DNA of 64,000 nucleotides from Caenimonas aquaedulcis (GTDB lineage Bacteria > Pseudomonadota > Gammaproteobacteria > Burkholderiales > Burkholderiaceae_C). The position numbers and the translations under genes are program-made. This document shows positions 45,598 to 55,955 of the stretch, one piece after another. How positions within the stretch are numbered: the first letter of the stretch is position 1; the number at the start of each line of letters is the position of its first letter. Location of the stretch: NCBI RefSeq assembly GCF_015831345.1, contig NZ_JADWYS010000001.1, positions 1,188,118-1,252,117 of the forward strand, read 5' to 3'. Below the pieces are notes generated by a model, which saw only the letters and a program-made list of their open reading frames with translations, was not told the origin of the DNA and searched no databases.

Positions 45598-48500
45598 CTA
45601 GCTCACCAAGCCGTACAGGATGTCCTGCAGCGTGCCGACGAAGCCCACGGCTGCGAGCTCGCCGGTGCTGCCCTCGTACTGCACGTTGGCCAACGCGCCG
45701 TCTTCCGCGTAGCGGTAGGCGAGGTTGCCGCCGTGGGCGAGCGAGTCGCTGGACGTGAGGCGCGCGGTGTGCAGCAAAGATTCCTGCGGGGACCAGTTCA
45801 CCAGTGCCGGGTTGGACGCCCGGGCTGCGTCGTAGCCTGCCACGAGTTGCTTGAAGTCGAGGACCGTGATGCGGCTCGCGTACAGGGCGTCGGTGCTTCC
45901 CGGCTGGTAGTCGGCGGTGGAATCCACCATCACCTGCAGCTTGGTGAAGGTCTGGTCTCCCGTGGCGGCGTACCAGCTTGTGAAGCGGATGGCGTCGGTT
46001 GTGCCGGTGACGCGCAGCACCAGATCGTTCGTCTCGCGCGAGAAGTTGATGTCGGCGAGGCGAATCTTGCCCAGCGACAGCACGTCGTTGAGCTCGCCCA
46101 GGCCTGCACCCGAGAGCGGCGCCTTGATCGTGTCCACGCCGTCGCCCTTGTCGAACGCAACGATGTCCGCGCCGGCGCCGAGTGTGTAGGTGTCGTTGCC
46201 AATGCCCCCGGCCAGGAGGTCGTTGCCCGCGCCCGCCGTCAGGACATCATTGCCGGCCCCGCCGTCGAAGGCGCCGTTGCCGGCCGTGTCGGTGAGCGTG
46301 TCGGTGCCCGCGCCGCCTTGCAGCACGTCCGCGCCGGCAAGGCCGTTGAGCGTGTTGTTGGCGGTGTTTCCTACGAGCCAGTTGATGGAGGCGTTGCCTG
46401 TGCCGTTGACAGCATTGGCGCCGGTGAGCAGAAGCTTTTCGACCTCCGTACCGAGAGTCCAGGTCAGGTTGGTTTCGACAGTGTCGAGGCCGCCTGCCGC
46501 AGCCTCCACCGTCGTGTCCCCCGTCGCGTCTACGACGAAGGTGTCGTTGCCCGCACCACCCGTCATCGAGTCATTGCCTGCGCCGCCATCGAGCCGGTCA
46601 TTGCCCGCCAGGCCCGACAGCGTGTTGGCGACGCTGTTGCCGATGAGGAGGTTGTCTCCGGCATTGCCGGTGGCCACGAGCTTGGTCGCCGTACCGGTGA
46701 GCGTGAGGTTTTCCACGTTGACCGGGAGGGTGAAGGTGACGGCCGCCTGCACGCTGTCGATGCCCTCGCCGCTCGCTTCGGTGATGATGTCGGTGGCCAC
46801 GTCGACGATGTAAAGGTCGTTGCCCGCGCCGCCTTGCAGCGTGTCGATACCCGCGCCGCCGTCCAGACGGTTCGCGCCCGCATTCCCCACCAGAGTGTTG
46901 GCCGTGGTGTATCCCGTCAAGCTCCAGTTCGCGGTACCCGCCGCAAGCTGCCCGCGCTCCACGGCCGTGGGCAGCACGTAAGCATCCACGCCCGCGATGA
47001 CGACGTCCAGCGTGCCGCCGGTGGACACCTCGACCACCTGGTCGGTGAGGCTGTCCACGTAGTACGTGTCGTTGCCGGTGCCCCCGGTGAGCTTGTCTGC
47101 GCCGGTGCCGCCATCGAGCGTGTCGTTGCCGGCACCGCCGGTGAGGGTGTCGTTCCCGCCACGGCCTTCGAGCCGGTAGCTGGTGGCCGGGGCCGTCATC
47201 GTGTCCGCCGCTTCGGTGCCGATGGTGCCCGTCACCTTGCCCTTCAAGGTCGCCAGGTCCCACAGCGTGCCGTCGGCGAATTTGACTTGCTCGACGGCGC
47301 CTGCGTTGCCTGCTGCGTACTCGCGCTGAATCGTCAGGGTGTCGCCGGTCGATGCAATGGCCAGCACCAGGTTGGCCGACCCGCTGGTGAGTTGCTGCGA
47401 CACCGCAATGTCCGCAACGGCCGCCGTCGCATCGAACTCGATCGTGTCGATCGCGCCGTCATCCGTCCCGCCCCCGCCTGGCGCGACGTCGTCCACCAGG
47501 TCCTGCCCGAAGCCCTTGCCGAAGCGGTACACGTCCGCGCCCTGTCCCCCGGTCAGCGTGTCGTTTCCGGCCGCGCCGTAGATGATGTCGTTGCCCGCCA
47601 AGGCGTTGATGGTGTCCGCACCGGGCGTTCCGTACAGCAGGTCCGCCAATGCCGTCGGCGTCGTGCGGTCGCTCGTGCGGCTCATGATGTCGATCTCGGC
47701 GGCGCCGAAGGTCGTGCCGTCGGGCAGGCGCAGGCTCACTGCGTTCGTGTCGGCGATCCTCACGGACGAGCCGTCCGCCACGCTGACGGTGATGCGGCCC
47801 GCGTCGGGTGCGAATTGCACACCGTCCAAACCCAGTCCCGCCTTGAGCTCGACCGTCACCGCCACGGGCGCACCCGCATCCTGCATGAAGGTGTCGTGCC
47901 CGTCGCCCAGGCCCAACCGCAGCACGGCGCTGCGGCCGGTGTAATAGACGCGCAGGTTGTCGTCGCCGGCCCCGCCGTCGAGCGTGTCCACGCCACCGCG
48001 GCTGCTCAGGAAGTCGTCACCCGCACCGCCGAACAGCACGTCCGCGTCCTGCGCCGCGCGGCTCTCGATCACGCTGCCCCAACCGACATAAAGCACGTCG
48101 TCGGACTGGTCTTCCAGGAAGTCTTCGCCCGCGTCGCCCCAGATCTGGTTGTTCGCGGTGTTGCCGGTCAGCGTGTCCGCGCCGGGGGTGCCGTACACGT
48201 TGGAGCTGTCCGCCCCGGGCTGCAGGCGCAGGCTCTCCACGTTGGCATAGTCGGCCAGGTGCGTGCTGGCGCCCGAGGTGACGAGCACCGTGTCGGTGCC
48301 CTCGCCGGCCCGCTCCACTACCGTGTCGCCCAGCCCGACGACGTAGGTATCGTTGCCCGCCCCGCCGGTCAACGCGTTGCCGGCGCCGTTTTGCGAGCCA
48401 TCGAGTCGATTCGCCCGCGCGTTGCCTGTGGCGCCGACGGGCGAGGAGCCCGCAAGCGTCACGTTCTCGATGTTGGGGTACTGCGTAAGCAGGGAGGTCG

Positions 48501-51500
48501 CGTATGGTGTTTCCACCGTGTCGTTGGACCAGTCCAGCCCCTGCTGGGTGACGCCGGTTTCCACCACCGTGTCGCCGGGGTTGTCCACCACGTAGGTGTC
48601 GCTCATGCGCCCGCCCACCAGCGTGTCCGCCCCCGCCCCGCCGTCCAGGCGGAACTCCGCCACCCCGATGAAGTGCGGTCGGGTGCGATGGGCGTACCAC
48701 GATTGCGAAGTCGCCAGTTCCTCGTAGGCGGTCGTATCGATCAGGTTGTCCTGGGCGTTGCCGGTTTGCCGGTGCGTGTAGTCGCCCGCGCCGTTGGGGT
48801 TGTAGCCGAAGCTTTGCGGGTCGGTGGTGTTGGGAACGGTGAGGATGAGGTTTTCCGCGTTGGCGGGAAGCTGGTTGGACCAGTAACCCGAGAGCACCGT
48901 GTCCACGCCTTCACCGGCCAGCTCGGTGATGACCACGCCCCCCATCGTCGCCGGCTCGTTGTAGTTCACCGGCATGTTGGCCGCCTTGAGCACGTACACA
49001 TCGTCGCCCGCACCGCCAATCAGGGTGTCGCCCGGCAGCGAGGGGCCGCCGAGGTACTCGAGGCGGTTGCTTCCGGTGTTGCCGCGCAAGGTGTCCGCGC
49101 TGTCCTTGGTGCCGACCGCGAAGAGGTCCAGCGAGCCGGTGAGCGTGAGATTGGTGACCGTGCCGCTCGCGGGCAGGCGGTAGCCCACCGACGCGTTGAC
49201 CGTGTCGACGTCGGTCGTGGTGGTGTCGTTGATCACGTCGTTGGTGTGATCGACCGTGAAGGTGTCGGCCTTCGTCGTGCCGGTGAGCGTGTTGGCGGTG
49301 CCGCCCTGCGTGCCCAGCTTGGCGGTGACGGTCGCGTAGTCCCAGCTCGTGCCGTCGGCAAAGCGGATGGTTTCCACGTTGCCCGGCGCTGCGAGGTCGA
49401 AGTAGTTGGCAATCCACAGTTGGTCGCCGCCGCCGTTCAGCTGGACGACCAGCGAGTCGCCCTTGAAGGCAAGGTCCGATGCCGGCGGCGAGGAGATGCG
49501 GTGCACCGTCACATTGGCCGTGGTGATGCCTGGCGCCAGTTGCACGCGGTCCACGCCGCCGGCGTCCGCGGTGACGATGTCCATGCCTTGGCCTGCGGCA
49601 TAGCTGTACACGTCGTTGCCCAGGCCGCCGTCCAGGCGGTCGGCGCCCGTGCCGCCGTCCAGCGTGTCGTTGCCATCTCCGCCGAACAGCGTGTCGTCGG
49701 CTTCGTCGCCGAAGAGCTGGTCGTCATCGGCCTCCCCGTTCAGCCCGTCGCTGCCCTGGTTGCCGTGCAGGGTGTCGGCGCCTGCGCCCGCCGTGAGCGT
49801 GTCGCCGCCCCAGCCGCCGGTCATGGCGTCGTTGAGTGCACTGCCCGTGATCCAGTCCGCCCCGCGCCCGCCCGTCATCAGCTTCTCCTGAACGTCCTGG
49901 GCGGTGAGCACCACGCCGTCGGCGAATTCGAAGCGCTCGACCTGGTTGGCCGCGCTGCCGGCCAGGTACTGGTTCGCCACCACCAGGCGCACCACGCCGG
50001 TCGCATCCATAACGCCCAGGTCGTTGCCGTAGATCGAGAAGCTCGCCTGGGTGCTGGCGATCGCGTCCATGCGCACCGTATCGACGCCGGCGGCGTCTCC
50101 GCCGTTGGCCTCGTCGATGCGATCCTGCTCGCCCAACCCGCTCACGAGGTAGAGGTCGCTGCCCGCACCACCTGCCAGGCTGTCGTCGCCTATGCCTCCG
50201 TCGAGCGTGTCGTTGCCGGGACCTCCCAGCAGCGTGTCGTTGCCGCCAAGACCGGATAGCACATCGTTGCCGCCCAGGCCGATGAGGATGTTGCTCCCCG
50301 CATCGCCCGTCAGTGTCCAGTCGCGTGCGTTGCCTGCGTCCACGGCCGCCAGCACGTTGGCGGAGGTCCAGGTCGTGCCGTCGTTGAACCTGATCTGCTC
50401 CACGGTGTCCGCGTTGCTCGCGAAGTAGCCGCGCAGTGTCACTTGGTCGCTCGTTCCGCTGACGACCAGGGTCACGTCGTTGCCTGTGCGCAGGCCCACG
50501 ATGTCCGCGGGCGAGATGCCGGCGCCGAACACCAACGCGTCCCCCGTGCCTGCCGCCGTGTCCCCGTCGGCGATCAGGTCCGTACCGTCGCCCACATTGA
50601 AGGTGTACACGTCCGCGCCGGCGTGGCCCGCGAGCGTGTCCGCGCCTGCGCCACCCGTCATGCGGTCGGCAAGGCTGGTGCCTTGCAAGGACTCCGATGC
50701 AGCGGTGCCAGTGATGTCGAAGCCGCGCGCGATCAGTTGCGCCTGCGTCAACGTGCTGCCGTCGGCGAACTTGAAGGTGGAGACTCCGGTGGGCTGCGCG
50801 GGGCTGGCCGCATTGAAGCCCATGAGGTGAATCGAATTTGCCGCGCCCGCGCCCACCGTGATGACCATCGCGTTGGTGTCGGTGGAGAGCTTGAGGTCGC
50901 CTTGTCCGATGCCGGCACCGAACACGAGTGTGCCTCCGCCGGCGTCCTGCATCGTGTCCGCGCCGTCGTTGGCGTTGTAGCGGTAGGTGTTGTTGCCGCC
51001 ACTGCCCGTGAGCGTGTCATCCCCCGCGCCGCCGGCGAGGGTGGCGCCGCCCCCGGTGGAGGTGAGCGTGTCGGCCTCGCGGCCGCCTTGCAGCGCGGCT
51101 CCCGCGGCGCCGGTGGTCTTGCTCATCTCGTAGATGAAGGTCTGGCCGAACAGCTCCGCGGCCTGGTAGGCGCGGCCATTCACCTCGATCGTCCCGATGG
51201 CGCCGGAGAGCAGGCCCTGCGTGTCCAGCGTGAGCCCACCCACCGTCAGGCGCAGCAGGTTCGTGTCGATGGGCTGGCCGAAGTCCAGCGGCATCGAGGG
51301 CTCCATCGTCATCGTCGCCGCGGTGGCGCCGGTGATGCGGATATCGGAGACGCCCTGCGTGTCGGTGAGCCACACGTTACCCGCGACCTGCTCGATCACG
51401 TAGGTGTCGTTGCCCGCGCCGCCCTGCACGTCGGGGCCCCAGCCCACCAGCGTATCGTCGCCCAGGCCGCCGAGCATGATGCCGCCGCCCTGCAGCCAGT

Positions 51501-54500
51501 CGTTTCCGGCGCCGCCGTCCATGGCCGCCGCGCCGCCCGTGGCCATGAGCACGTCGTTGCCGTCCTCGCCCAGCAGCAGGTCGCTGCCGTCGCCGGTGAG
51601 TGTGTCGCTACCCACGCCGCCCTGCAGCGTGTCGTTGCCCGCACCCCCATCCAGCGCGTCGTCGCCCGCCTGGCCGAAAAGCGTGTCGTTGCCCGCGTCG
51701 CCGGTGAGCACGTCGGCGTCCTCGCCGCCCTGCAGTTCGTCGTTGCCGTCTCCGCCTGCGAGGGTGTCGCTGCCGGCCTGGCCGCTGACGATGTCATTGC
51801 CCGCGTCGCCTGCGACGATGTCAGCGCCGTCGCCGCCCTGCACATCGTCGTCGCCGTCGCCGCCGGCCACGACGTCGTCGCCCGCTTCGCCCTGGACGGT
51901 GTCGTTGCCTTCGCCGCCGGCCAGTTGGTCGTCGCCGCCGAAGCCGCGCAGGGAGTCGTTGCCTGCGCCGCCGTCCAGTACGTCGTTACCCTGGTTGGGG
52001 ACCGGGACGTCGTCTGCGTCGCCGAAGAGCTTGTCATTGCCCAGGCCGCCGGTCAGCGTGTCGGCGCCGCCGCCGCCAACCATGCTGTCATCGCCATCGC
52101 CGCCGTGCAGTGCATCTGCGCCGTGGAACGAAGCCGGCAGGCGGGACACGATGTCATCGCCCGTCAGCGTGTCGTTGCCTTCCCCTCCGAAGAGCTGGTC
52201 GCTTCCGCCCTCGCCGAGCAACACGTCATTGCCCTCCTCCCCGTCCGCGTAGTCGTTGCCGTCCGTCGCAGGGTCGAACGAGCCCGGCTCGCCACCGATG
52301 TGTCCACCGTCGTCGGCCCAGATCACGTCGTCGCCGGTGCCACCAAACAGCTGGTCGTCCTTCGCGCCGCCGATCAGCCTGTCGTTGCCCTCCTCGCCAT
52401 CCAGGAAGTCATCTCCCTGCGAAGCTTCAGGCACCCGCTCGGCCAACGAATCGTCCCCGTACATCACATCGCTGCCGCTGCCACCGTACAGCTCATCGTC
52501 CGTACCGCCGCCGAACAGGGTATCGTCTCCCGCCTCTCCGTCGATGTAGTCGCTGCCGTGCAGGGCCACTGGCGTGACGATGGTGTCGCGGTCGTCCCCG
52601 TAGATCATGTCGTTGCCGTCATCGCCCCACACTTCGTCGTCGCCGCCTTGGCCCAGCATCGTGTCATTGCCCTCGCCGCCGTCGATGAAGTCGGTCGCGT
52701 GCGTATCGGCGGGTGCCCAGGTCAACAGCGATCCATCGGGATTGTTCGTCGGGCCGTCCCCGTAGATCACGTCGTCGCCTGCATCGCCCCACAGGACGTC
52801 GGTCGCGCCCATTCCGTAAATCAAGTCCTGGCCTTCGCCGCCCTCGGCCTGATCCGCTCCGGGGCCGGAGATGATCAGGTCGTTGCCAATTCCGCCATCG
52901 ATCACGTTGCCCGAATCGTCCATCTGCGCGTCGCGCTGCACCGTCGCATTGAGGAATCGCTTAGGGATGCCATCCACGTCGGCTGAGCCATTGGTCGTGA
53001 GCCACCAACCGAAGCCTTGTGCCAGCACCGTCCGAAAGTCGGGCGGCGGAGGCTGGAAATCGACCGTAGCCGGATAGGTCAGGTTGCCCATGGAGGAGCC
53101 GTACAGTATGTCGTCCCCATCGCCGCCATCGAGCGTGTCGGTGCCGGTTCCGCCTTGGAGCACGTCGATCCCGGGGCCGCCTTCGATGGAATCATCGCCC
53201 GCGCGGCCAAGGAGCGCGTCGTTGCCACCCAGACCTTTGATCAGGTCCGCATCGGCGGTGCCCGTGATCAGGTCTCTCGCATCGGATTCGGCTCCGTCGC
53301 TGATGTAGTTGCCGTGGTCGTCGAAAGCGTACTTATTCGGGTCGTTCGAAGAGACCTTCTTCTTGAAATCTCCAATCAACGTCTGTGCCACTTCCGGCGC
53401 GGCGGCGGCCTCGTCGGATAGCGAAACTCCCAATTGGGAGTTCTGCCAGCCCTTGACGAGAATGGTTGCTATGACGGTCGAACTGCCCGCACTGGTCCGC
53501 TCCCCAATAACGAGGTTTTCACCCATCCGCGTGTAAACAACCTTCTTATCGTCGGACTGCCAGACGTTATTCGACACCTGCGCTCCGCCTGTGAGTGTGT
53601 CGTCACCAACCATGATCTCGCCTTGCCCATCGTTGTCCACAATGCTGTCATTGCCGGCCCTTCCGATGAACCTGTAGCTGTCAAACCCAGCGCCCCCTAC
53701 GAGCTTGTCTTGTCCATCTCCGCCTATTAGCACATCGCCGCCAGCATTGCCTTCGAGGTAATCGTTGCCGGCTAAGCCCAGCAATAGATCGTCGGAGCCA
53801 CCCCCATAAAGGCGGTCACCGATTTTTGCGTTCGCGTTACCAGTAAGGGTCTCTGCGCCATCGCCGCCGAAGGCAATAATCTGCACAGGCGCGCCGCTCT
53901 GGCCCTGCGCAACTAGCAGAATGTTGTCCTGGGGGCCACTGCCGTCCTTCCAATGGAATTCGTAGGTGCGATCAGACGGCGCCTTGGGACTGTTGACAAA
54001 TGCCTGATCGACATTGTTCGCTACAACGCGCCAGTTCAGCAGGGCAGAGCGATCGTTCAGATAGTTGTCCGTGAAGTTCAGGGTGTCCGGCGCGGCGCCA
54101 GCCGCCACCGCCTTTTGATCAGCCTCCCAGTCGGCGTATACAGCGGCGTTCACGAGCTTCAAAGCAGCTTCCACCGCGGCCGCATCCACACTGCGCAACC
54201 TAAAAGTGGCGCCGGCAGTCAGGCTGACGAGGGCGGCGAAATCATTATGCGCGGTGCTCGCGAAAGCAGGGAAAGCGCTGTCAATCGCGACTTTGCCTGC
54301 CACGGACTGGAAGGGCTGTGAGTCAATTAGAGCCTTGATGTTGGCCTCAAGTTTGATGCGAGGAACCGGCTGCGGCCCAGCGTTATTTGCGTTGGCGTCG
54401 CCAGCGAGGGTAGGTGATACACCCGCATCAATGAAAATTCTTCTGAGCCCATCGAGCACGCCTTCATATGACGCCACCATCTCGTTGCTGCCAGCACGAA

Positions 54501-55419
54501 CCAGCGTAGAAAGTCTGGCGAAATCTAGAGTCGGGTCTAATTGGGCTAACGCGTTGCCGAGCGACAGCAAGTCCGTAAGCTTGTACATGAAATGATTGTC
54601 AACGGCCGTCGGCGTCAGGTCTTCCTGGAACAAGCCAATCCGGACGCCGTACTGCTGGAATCCAATGTCCCATGTGTTGGTGGTGAAGTTAATGCCGTTC
54701 TGGGCAAAGAAGTTGTTTTGCGGGTTGGTAAACCCATTTATACCGAGCGCGGGGCCGATCAGCTGCGCGATCTGACCGAAACCGTTTTCGATATTCGACG
54801 CCGCCTGCCTGCTGAAGCCAGCGCTATTGAACGTGTTAATGGTGGTGGGGGCTGACCACATGTTGCCAAACAAGCGCACGAACGAACTGGCCAAATACCC
54901 CCCCAAACTGTGACCGTTTACCGACTCAATAGCGCCAATTCCGGCCAGCGTCCCCGTAGCAACAGTTAGCGATCCGTTCACAAAATTGTTGTCTGCATTC
55001 AACGCGATCTGGGTGACAAATCTAGGGTCCCCGTCTGGATAGCTCGCGGGCGTTGTTTCGCGTAGCCACCAATTGACCATGTCAACCAATTGTCTGTGCG
55101 CAAGACCTGAAGACGCGAGATCTCCGTCGGCCAAGACGTCACCGGGCAGCTCCTGGGTTCCCCGCATCGAGACGTAGATCTTTCCGGCGTAAGGCGTGCC
55201 GATGTTGCCACGCCACACCGTCGCATCAAAGCTTGAGTCCGAGCCGCTAAATTGAGTTAAGACGGTGAAGCATTCGCCAATGAACGAGGCCAGAGCTGGC
55301 GTCATACGCCCCGTCAATCTCTGAGCTAAGTTGTCACCTGACAGATTTGGCGTAAGTTCGTTGACATAAGACGAGTCCGCCAAAATAGCGTTGATGAAGG
55401 TTTCTTTGACTGTTGTCAT
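45598..55419 (-). CDS. giant RTX protein with N-terminal lipase-like domain
   Basis: 3273 aa. Residues ~1-290 resemble a class-3-type lipase: nucleophile elbow GHSLGG (169-174, Ser171) and a likely catalytic His276 in DNHFMYKL. There is no N-terminal signal peptide. From about residue 518 to the C-terminus, blocks of GGxGxDxLxG calcium-binding nonapeptides alternate with ~90-residue haemolysin-related segments (Ile-x-Phe-Ala-Asp-Gly type). The C-terminal ~200 residues lack repeats and should hold the type I secretion signal. Predicted as a secreted, calcium-folded lipase or adhesin. No HlyB/HlyD/TolC genes are nearby. The ATG overlaps the preceding gene (ATGA). The first ~2 kb of coding sequence is less GC-rich than the repeats. 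Confidence 0.88.
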   Translation of the reverse strand: MTTVKETFINAILADSSYVNELTPNLSGDNLAQRLTGRMTPALASFIGECFTVLTQFSGSDSSFDATVWRGNIGTPYAGKIYVSMRGTQELPGDVLADGDLASSGLAHRQLVDMVNWWLRETTPASYPDGDPRFVTQIALNADNNFVNGSLTVATGTLAGIGAIESVNGHSLGGYLASSFVRLFGNMWSAPTTINTFNSAGFSRQAASNIENGFGQIAQLIGPALGINGFTNPQNNFFAQNGINFTTNTWDIGFQQYGVRIGLFQEDLTPTAVDNHFMYKLTDLLSLGNALAQLDPTLDFARLSTLVRAGSNEMVASYEGVLDGLRRIFIDAGVSPTLAGDANANNAGPQPVPRIKLEANIKALIDSQPFQSVAGKVAIDSAFPAFASTAHNDFAALVSLTAGATFRLRSVDAAAVEAALKLVNAAVYADWEADQKAVAAGAAPDTLNFTDNYLNDRSALLNWRVVANNVDQAFVNSPKAPSDRTYEFHWKDGSGPQDNILLVAQGQSGAPVQIIAFGGDGAETLTGNANAKIGDRLYGGGSDDLLLGLAGNDYLEGNAGGDVLIGGDGQDKLVGGAGFDSYRFIGRAGNDSIVDNDGQGEIMVGDDTLTGGAQVSNNVWQSDDKKVVYTRMGENLVIGERTSAGSSTVIATILVKGWQNSQLGVSLSDEAAAAPEVAQTLIGDFKKKVSSNDPNKYAFDDHGNYISDGAESDARDLITGTADADLIKGLGGNDALLGRAGDDSIEGGPGIDVLQGGTGTDTLDGGDGDDILYGSSMGNLTYPATVDFQPPPPDFRTVLAQGFGWWLTTNGSADVDGIPKRFLNATVQRDAQMDDSGNVIDGGIGNDLIISGPGADQAEGGEGQDLIYGMGATDVLWGDAGDDVIYGDGPTNNPDGSLLTWAPADTHATDFIDGGEGNDTMLGQGGDDEVWGDDGNDMIYGDDRDTIVTPVALHGSDYIDGEAGDDTLFGGGTDDELYGGSGSDVMYGDDSLAERVPEASQGDDFLDGEEGNDRLIGGAKDDQLFGGTGDDVIWADDGGHIGGEPGSFDPATDGNDYADGEEGNDVLLGEGGSDQLFGGEGNDTLTGDDIVSRLPASFHGADALHGGDGDDSMVGGGGADTLTGGLGNDKLFGDADDVPVPNQGNDVLDGGAGNDSLRGFGGDDQLAGGEGNDTVQGEAGDDVVAGGDGDDDVQGGDGADIVAGDAGNDIVSGQAGSDTLAGGDGNDELQGGEDADVLTGDAGNDTLFGQAGDDALDGGAGNDTLQGGVGSDTLTGDGSDLLLGEDGNDVLMATGGAAAMDGGAGNDWLQGGGIMLGGLGDDTLVGWGPDVQGGAGNDTYVIEQVAGNVWLTDTQGVSDIRITGATAATMTMEPSMPLDFGQPIDTNLLRLTVGGLTLDTQGLLSGAIGTIEVNGRAYQAAELFGQTFIYEMSKTTGAAGAALQGGREADTLTSTGGGATLAGGAGDDTLTGSGGNNTYRYNANDGADTMQDAGGGTLVFGAGIGQGDLKLSTDTNAMVITVGAGAANSIHLMGFNAASPAQPTGVSTFKFADGSTLTQAQLIARGFDITGTAASESLQGTSLADRMTGGAGADTLAGHAGADVYTFNVGDGTDLIADGDTAAGTGDALVFGAGISPADIVGLRTGNDVTLVVSGTSDQVTLRGYFASNADTVEQIRFNDGTTWTSANVLAAVDAGNARDWTLTGDAGSNILIGLGGNDVLSGLGGNDTLLGGPGNDTLDGGIGDDSLAGGAGSDLYLVSGLGEQDRIDEANGGDAAGVDTVRMDAIASTQASFSIYGNDLGVMDATGVVRLVVANQYLAGSAANQVERFEFADGVVLTAQDVQEKLMTGGRGADWITGSALNDAMTGGWGGDTLTAGAGADTLHGNQGSDGLNGEADDDQLFGDEADDTLFGGDGNDTLDGGTGADRLDGGLGNDVYSYAAGQGMDIVTADAGGVDRVQLAPGITTANVTVHRISSPPASDLAFKGDSLVVQLNGGGDQLWIANYFDLAAPGNVETIRFADGTSWDYATVTAKLGTQGGTANTLTGTTKADTFTVDHTNDVINDTTTTDVDTVNASVGYRLPASGTVTNLTLTGSLDLFAVGTKDSADTLRGNTGSNRLEYLGGPSLPGDTLIGGAGDDVYVLKAANMPVNYNEPATMGGVVITELAGEGVDTVLSGYWSNQLPANAENLILTVPNTTDPQSFGYNPNGAGDYTHRQTGNAQDNLIDTTAYEELATSQSWYAHRTRPHFIGVAEFRLDGGAGADTLVGGRMSDTYVVDNPGDTVVETGVTQQGLDWSNDTVETPYATSLLTQYPNIENVTLAGSSPVGATGNARANRLDGSQNGAGNALTGGAGNDTYVVGLGDTVVERAGEGTDTVLVTSGASTHLADYANVESLRLQPGADSSNVYGTPGADTLTGNTANNQIWGDAGEDFLEDQSDDVLYVGWGSVIESRAAQDADVLFGGAGDDFLSSRGGVDTLDGGAGDDNLRVYYTGRSAVLRLGLGDGHDTFMQDAGAPVAVTVELKAGLGLDGVQFAPDAGRITVSVADGSSVRIADTNAVSLRLPDGTTFGAAEIDIMSRTSDRTTPTALADLLYGTPGADTINALAGNDIIYGAAGNDTLTGGQGADVYRFGKGFGQDLVDDVAPGGGGTDDGAIDTIEFDATAAVADIAVSQQLTSGSANLVLAIASTGDTLTIQREYAAGNAGAVEQVKFADGTLWDLATLKGKVTGTIGTEAADTMTAPATSYRLEGRGGNDTLTGGAGNDTLDGGTGADKLTGGTGNDTYYVDSLTDQVVEVSTGGTLDVVIAGVDAYVLPTAVERGQLAAGTANWSLTGYTTANTLVGNAGANRLDGGAGIDTLQGGAGNDLYIVDVATDIITEASGEGIDSVQAAVTFTLPVNVENLTLTGTATKLVATGNAGDNLLIGNSVANTLSGLAGNDRLDGGAGNDSMTGGAGNDTFVVDATGDTTVEAAAGGLDTVETNLTWTLGTEVEKLLLTGANAVNGTGNASINWLVGNTANNTLNGLAGADVLQGGAGTDTLTDTAGNGAFDGGAGNDVLTAGAGNDLLAGGIGNDTYTLGAGADIVAFDKGDGVDTIKAPLSGAGLGELNDVLSLGKIRLADINFSRETNDLVLRVTGTTDAIRFTSWYAATGDQTFTKLQVMVDSTADYQPGSTDALYASRITVLDFKQLVAGYDAARASNPALVNWSPQESLLHTARLTSSDSLAHGGNLAYRYAEDGALANVQYEGSTGELAAVGFVGTLQDILYGLVS
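51400..53271 (-). repeat. main RTX nonapeptide repeat block (coding)
   Basis: Residues ~716-1340 of the RTX protein are almost uninterrupted GGxGxDxLxGGxGND-type repeats, several with inserts such as YGDDR or WGDDGND. At DNA level they appear as degenerate tandem GTCGTTGCC/GCCGCC units. Similar shorter blocks recur down to about 46.1 kb and one earlier at 53680-53868. Confidence 0.85.
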
Positions 55420-55943
55420 TTCTTATCGCCGAGATTCAATGCTGATCTTTGCACTTGAGTAAGTTGGAGTTGGCTTAGCAGGGCGACAGGATCGACCCTT
55501 CCGCCCGGCTCGCATGAGCCTTTGAAAGTTAACGGAGTACCCCCCTCTGAAACCAAACGCGAAAGACGGCCACCATCTGCAACCAGCGTTACATAACTCA
55601 CAAGCGGTTCAGCGTTTTTCACATCGGCGAATACCCAAGGTTTGCGTACGACACGGACCCAAGGTCCATGAATCTCGGTCTCAGCTGCCTCTGCCAAATA
55701 GACTGTCCGCCCCGCAGCCTTCGTCCGATCAACGCTGACGGCCGTGTTTTTCTTGCAAAGCTGCTCGAACTGCCAACCCCCGATGAACTCGTCAATTAGG
55801 GGCAATAACAAGAGTGCCGGGTAAAGAATGATGGCGACTGACATACGCCAAGGCGTACCGGCGAGCGGCTTTGTGACGAGCAGACTTACGAAGAACGCCG
55901 CAACTAGCCAAATGGCGCTCAATAAAAGTAGATAAAGTCCCAT
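55416..55943 (-). CDS. hypothetical membrane protein preceding the RTX lipase
   Basis: 175 aa from ATG 55943 (AGAGAG six bases upstream); a GTG at 55946 is possible. Two hydrophobic stretches at the N-terminus (about residues 2-24 and 34-52) are followed by a ~120-residue soluble part beginning GGWQFEQLCKKNTAV, with Cys at ~63 and ~145. I do not recognise a named family. Its stop overlaps the RTX start (ATGA), so the two are translationally coupled. This fits an accessory role such as immunity against, or maturation of, the lipase, which is inference. Base composition is well below the chromosomal GC. Confidence 0.7.
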   Translation of the reverse strand: MGLYLLLLSAIWLVAAFFVSLLVTKPLAGTPWRMSVAIILYPALLLLPLIDEFIGGWQFEQLCKKNTAVSVDRTKAAGRTVYLAEAAETEIHGPWVRVVRKPWVFADVKNAEPLVSYVTLVADGGRLSRLVSEGGTPLTFKGSCEPGGRVDPVALLSQLQLTQVQRSALNLGDKK

Positions 55944-55955
55944 CACTAACTCTCT

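Noticed and set aside
45733..50259. 1508-codon plus-strand open frame opposite the RTX gene
   Set aside because: It is the antisense shadow of repetitive GC-rich coding DNA; its product is an Arg/Val/Ala-rich pseudo-repeat with no ribosome site and no family resemblance.
45598..53900. Repeats resembling a CRISPR array
   Set aside because: The repeats are in frame and encode RTX nonapeptides; units are degenerate and lack unique spacers.
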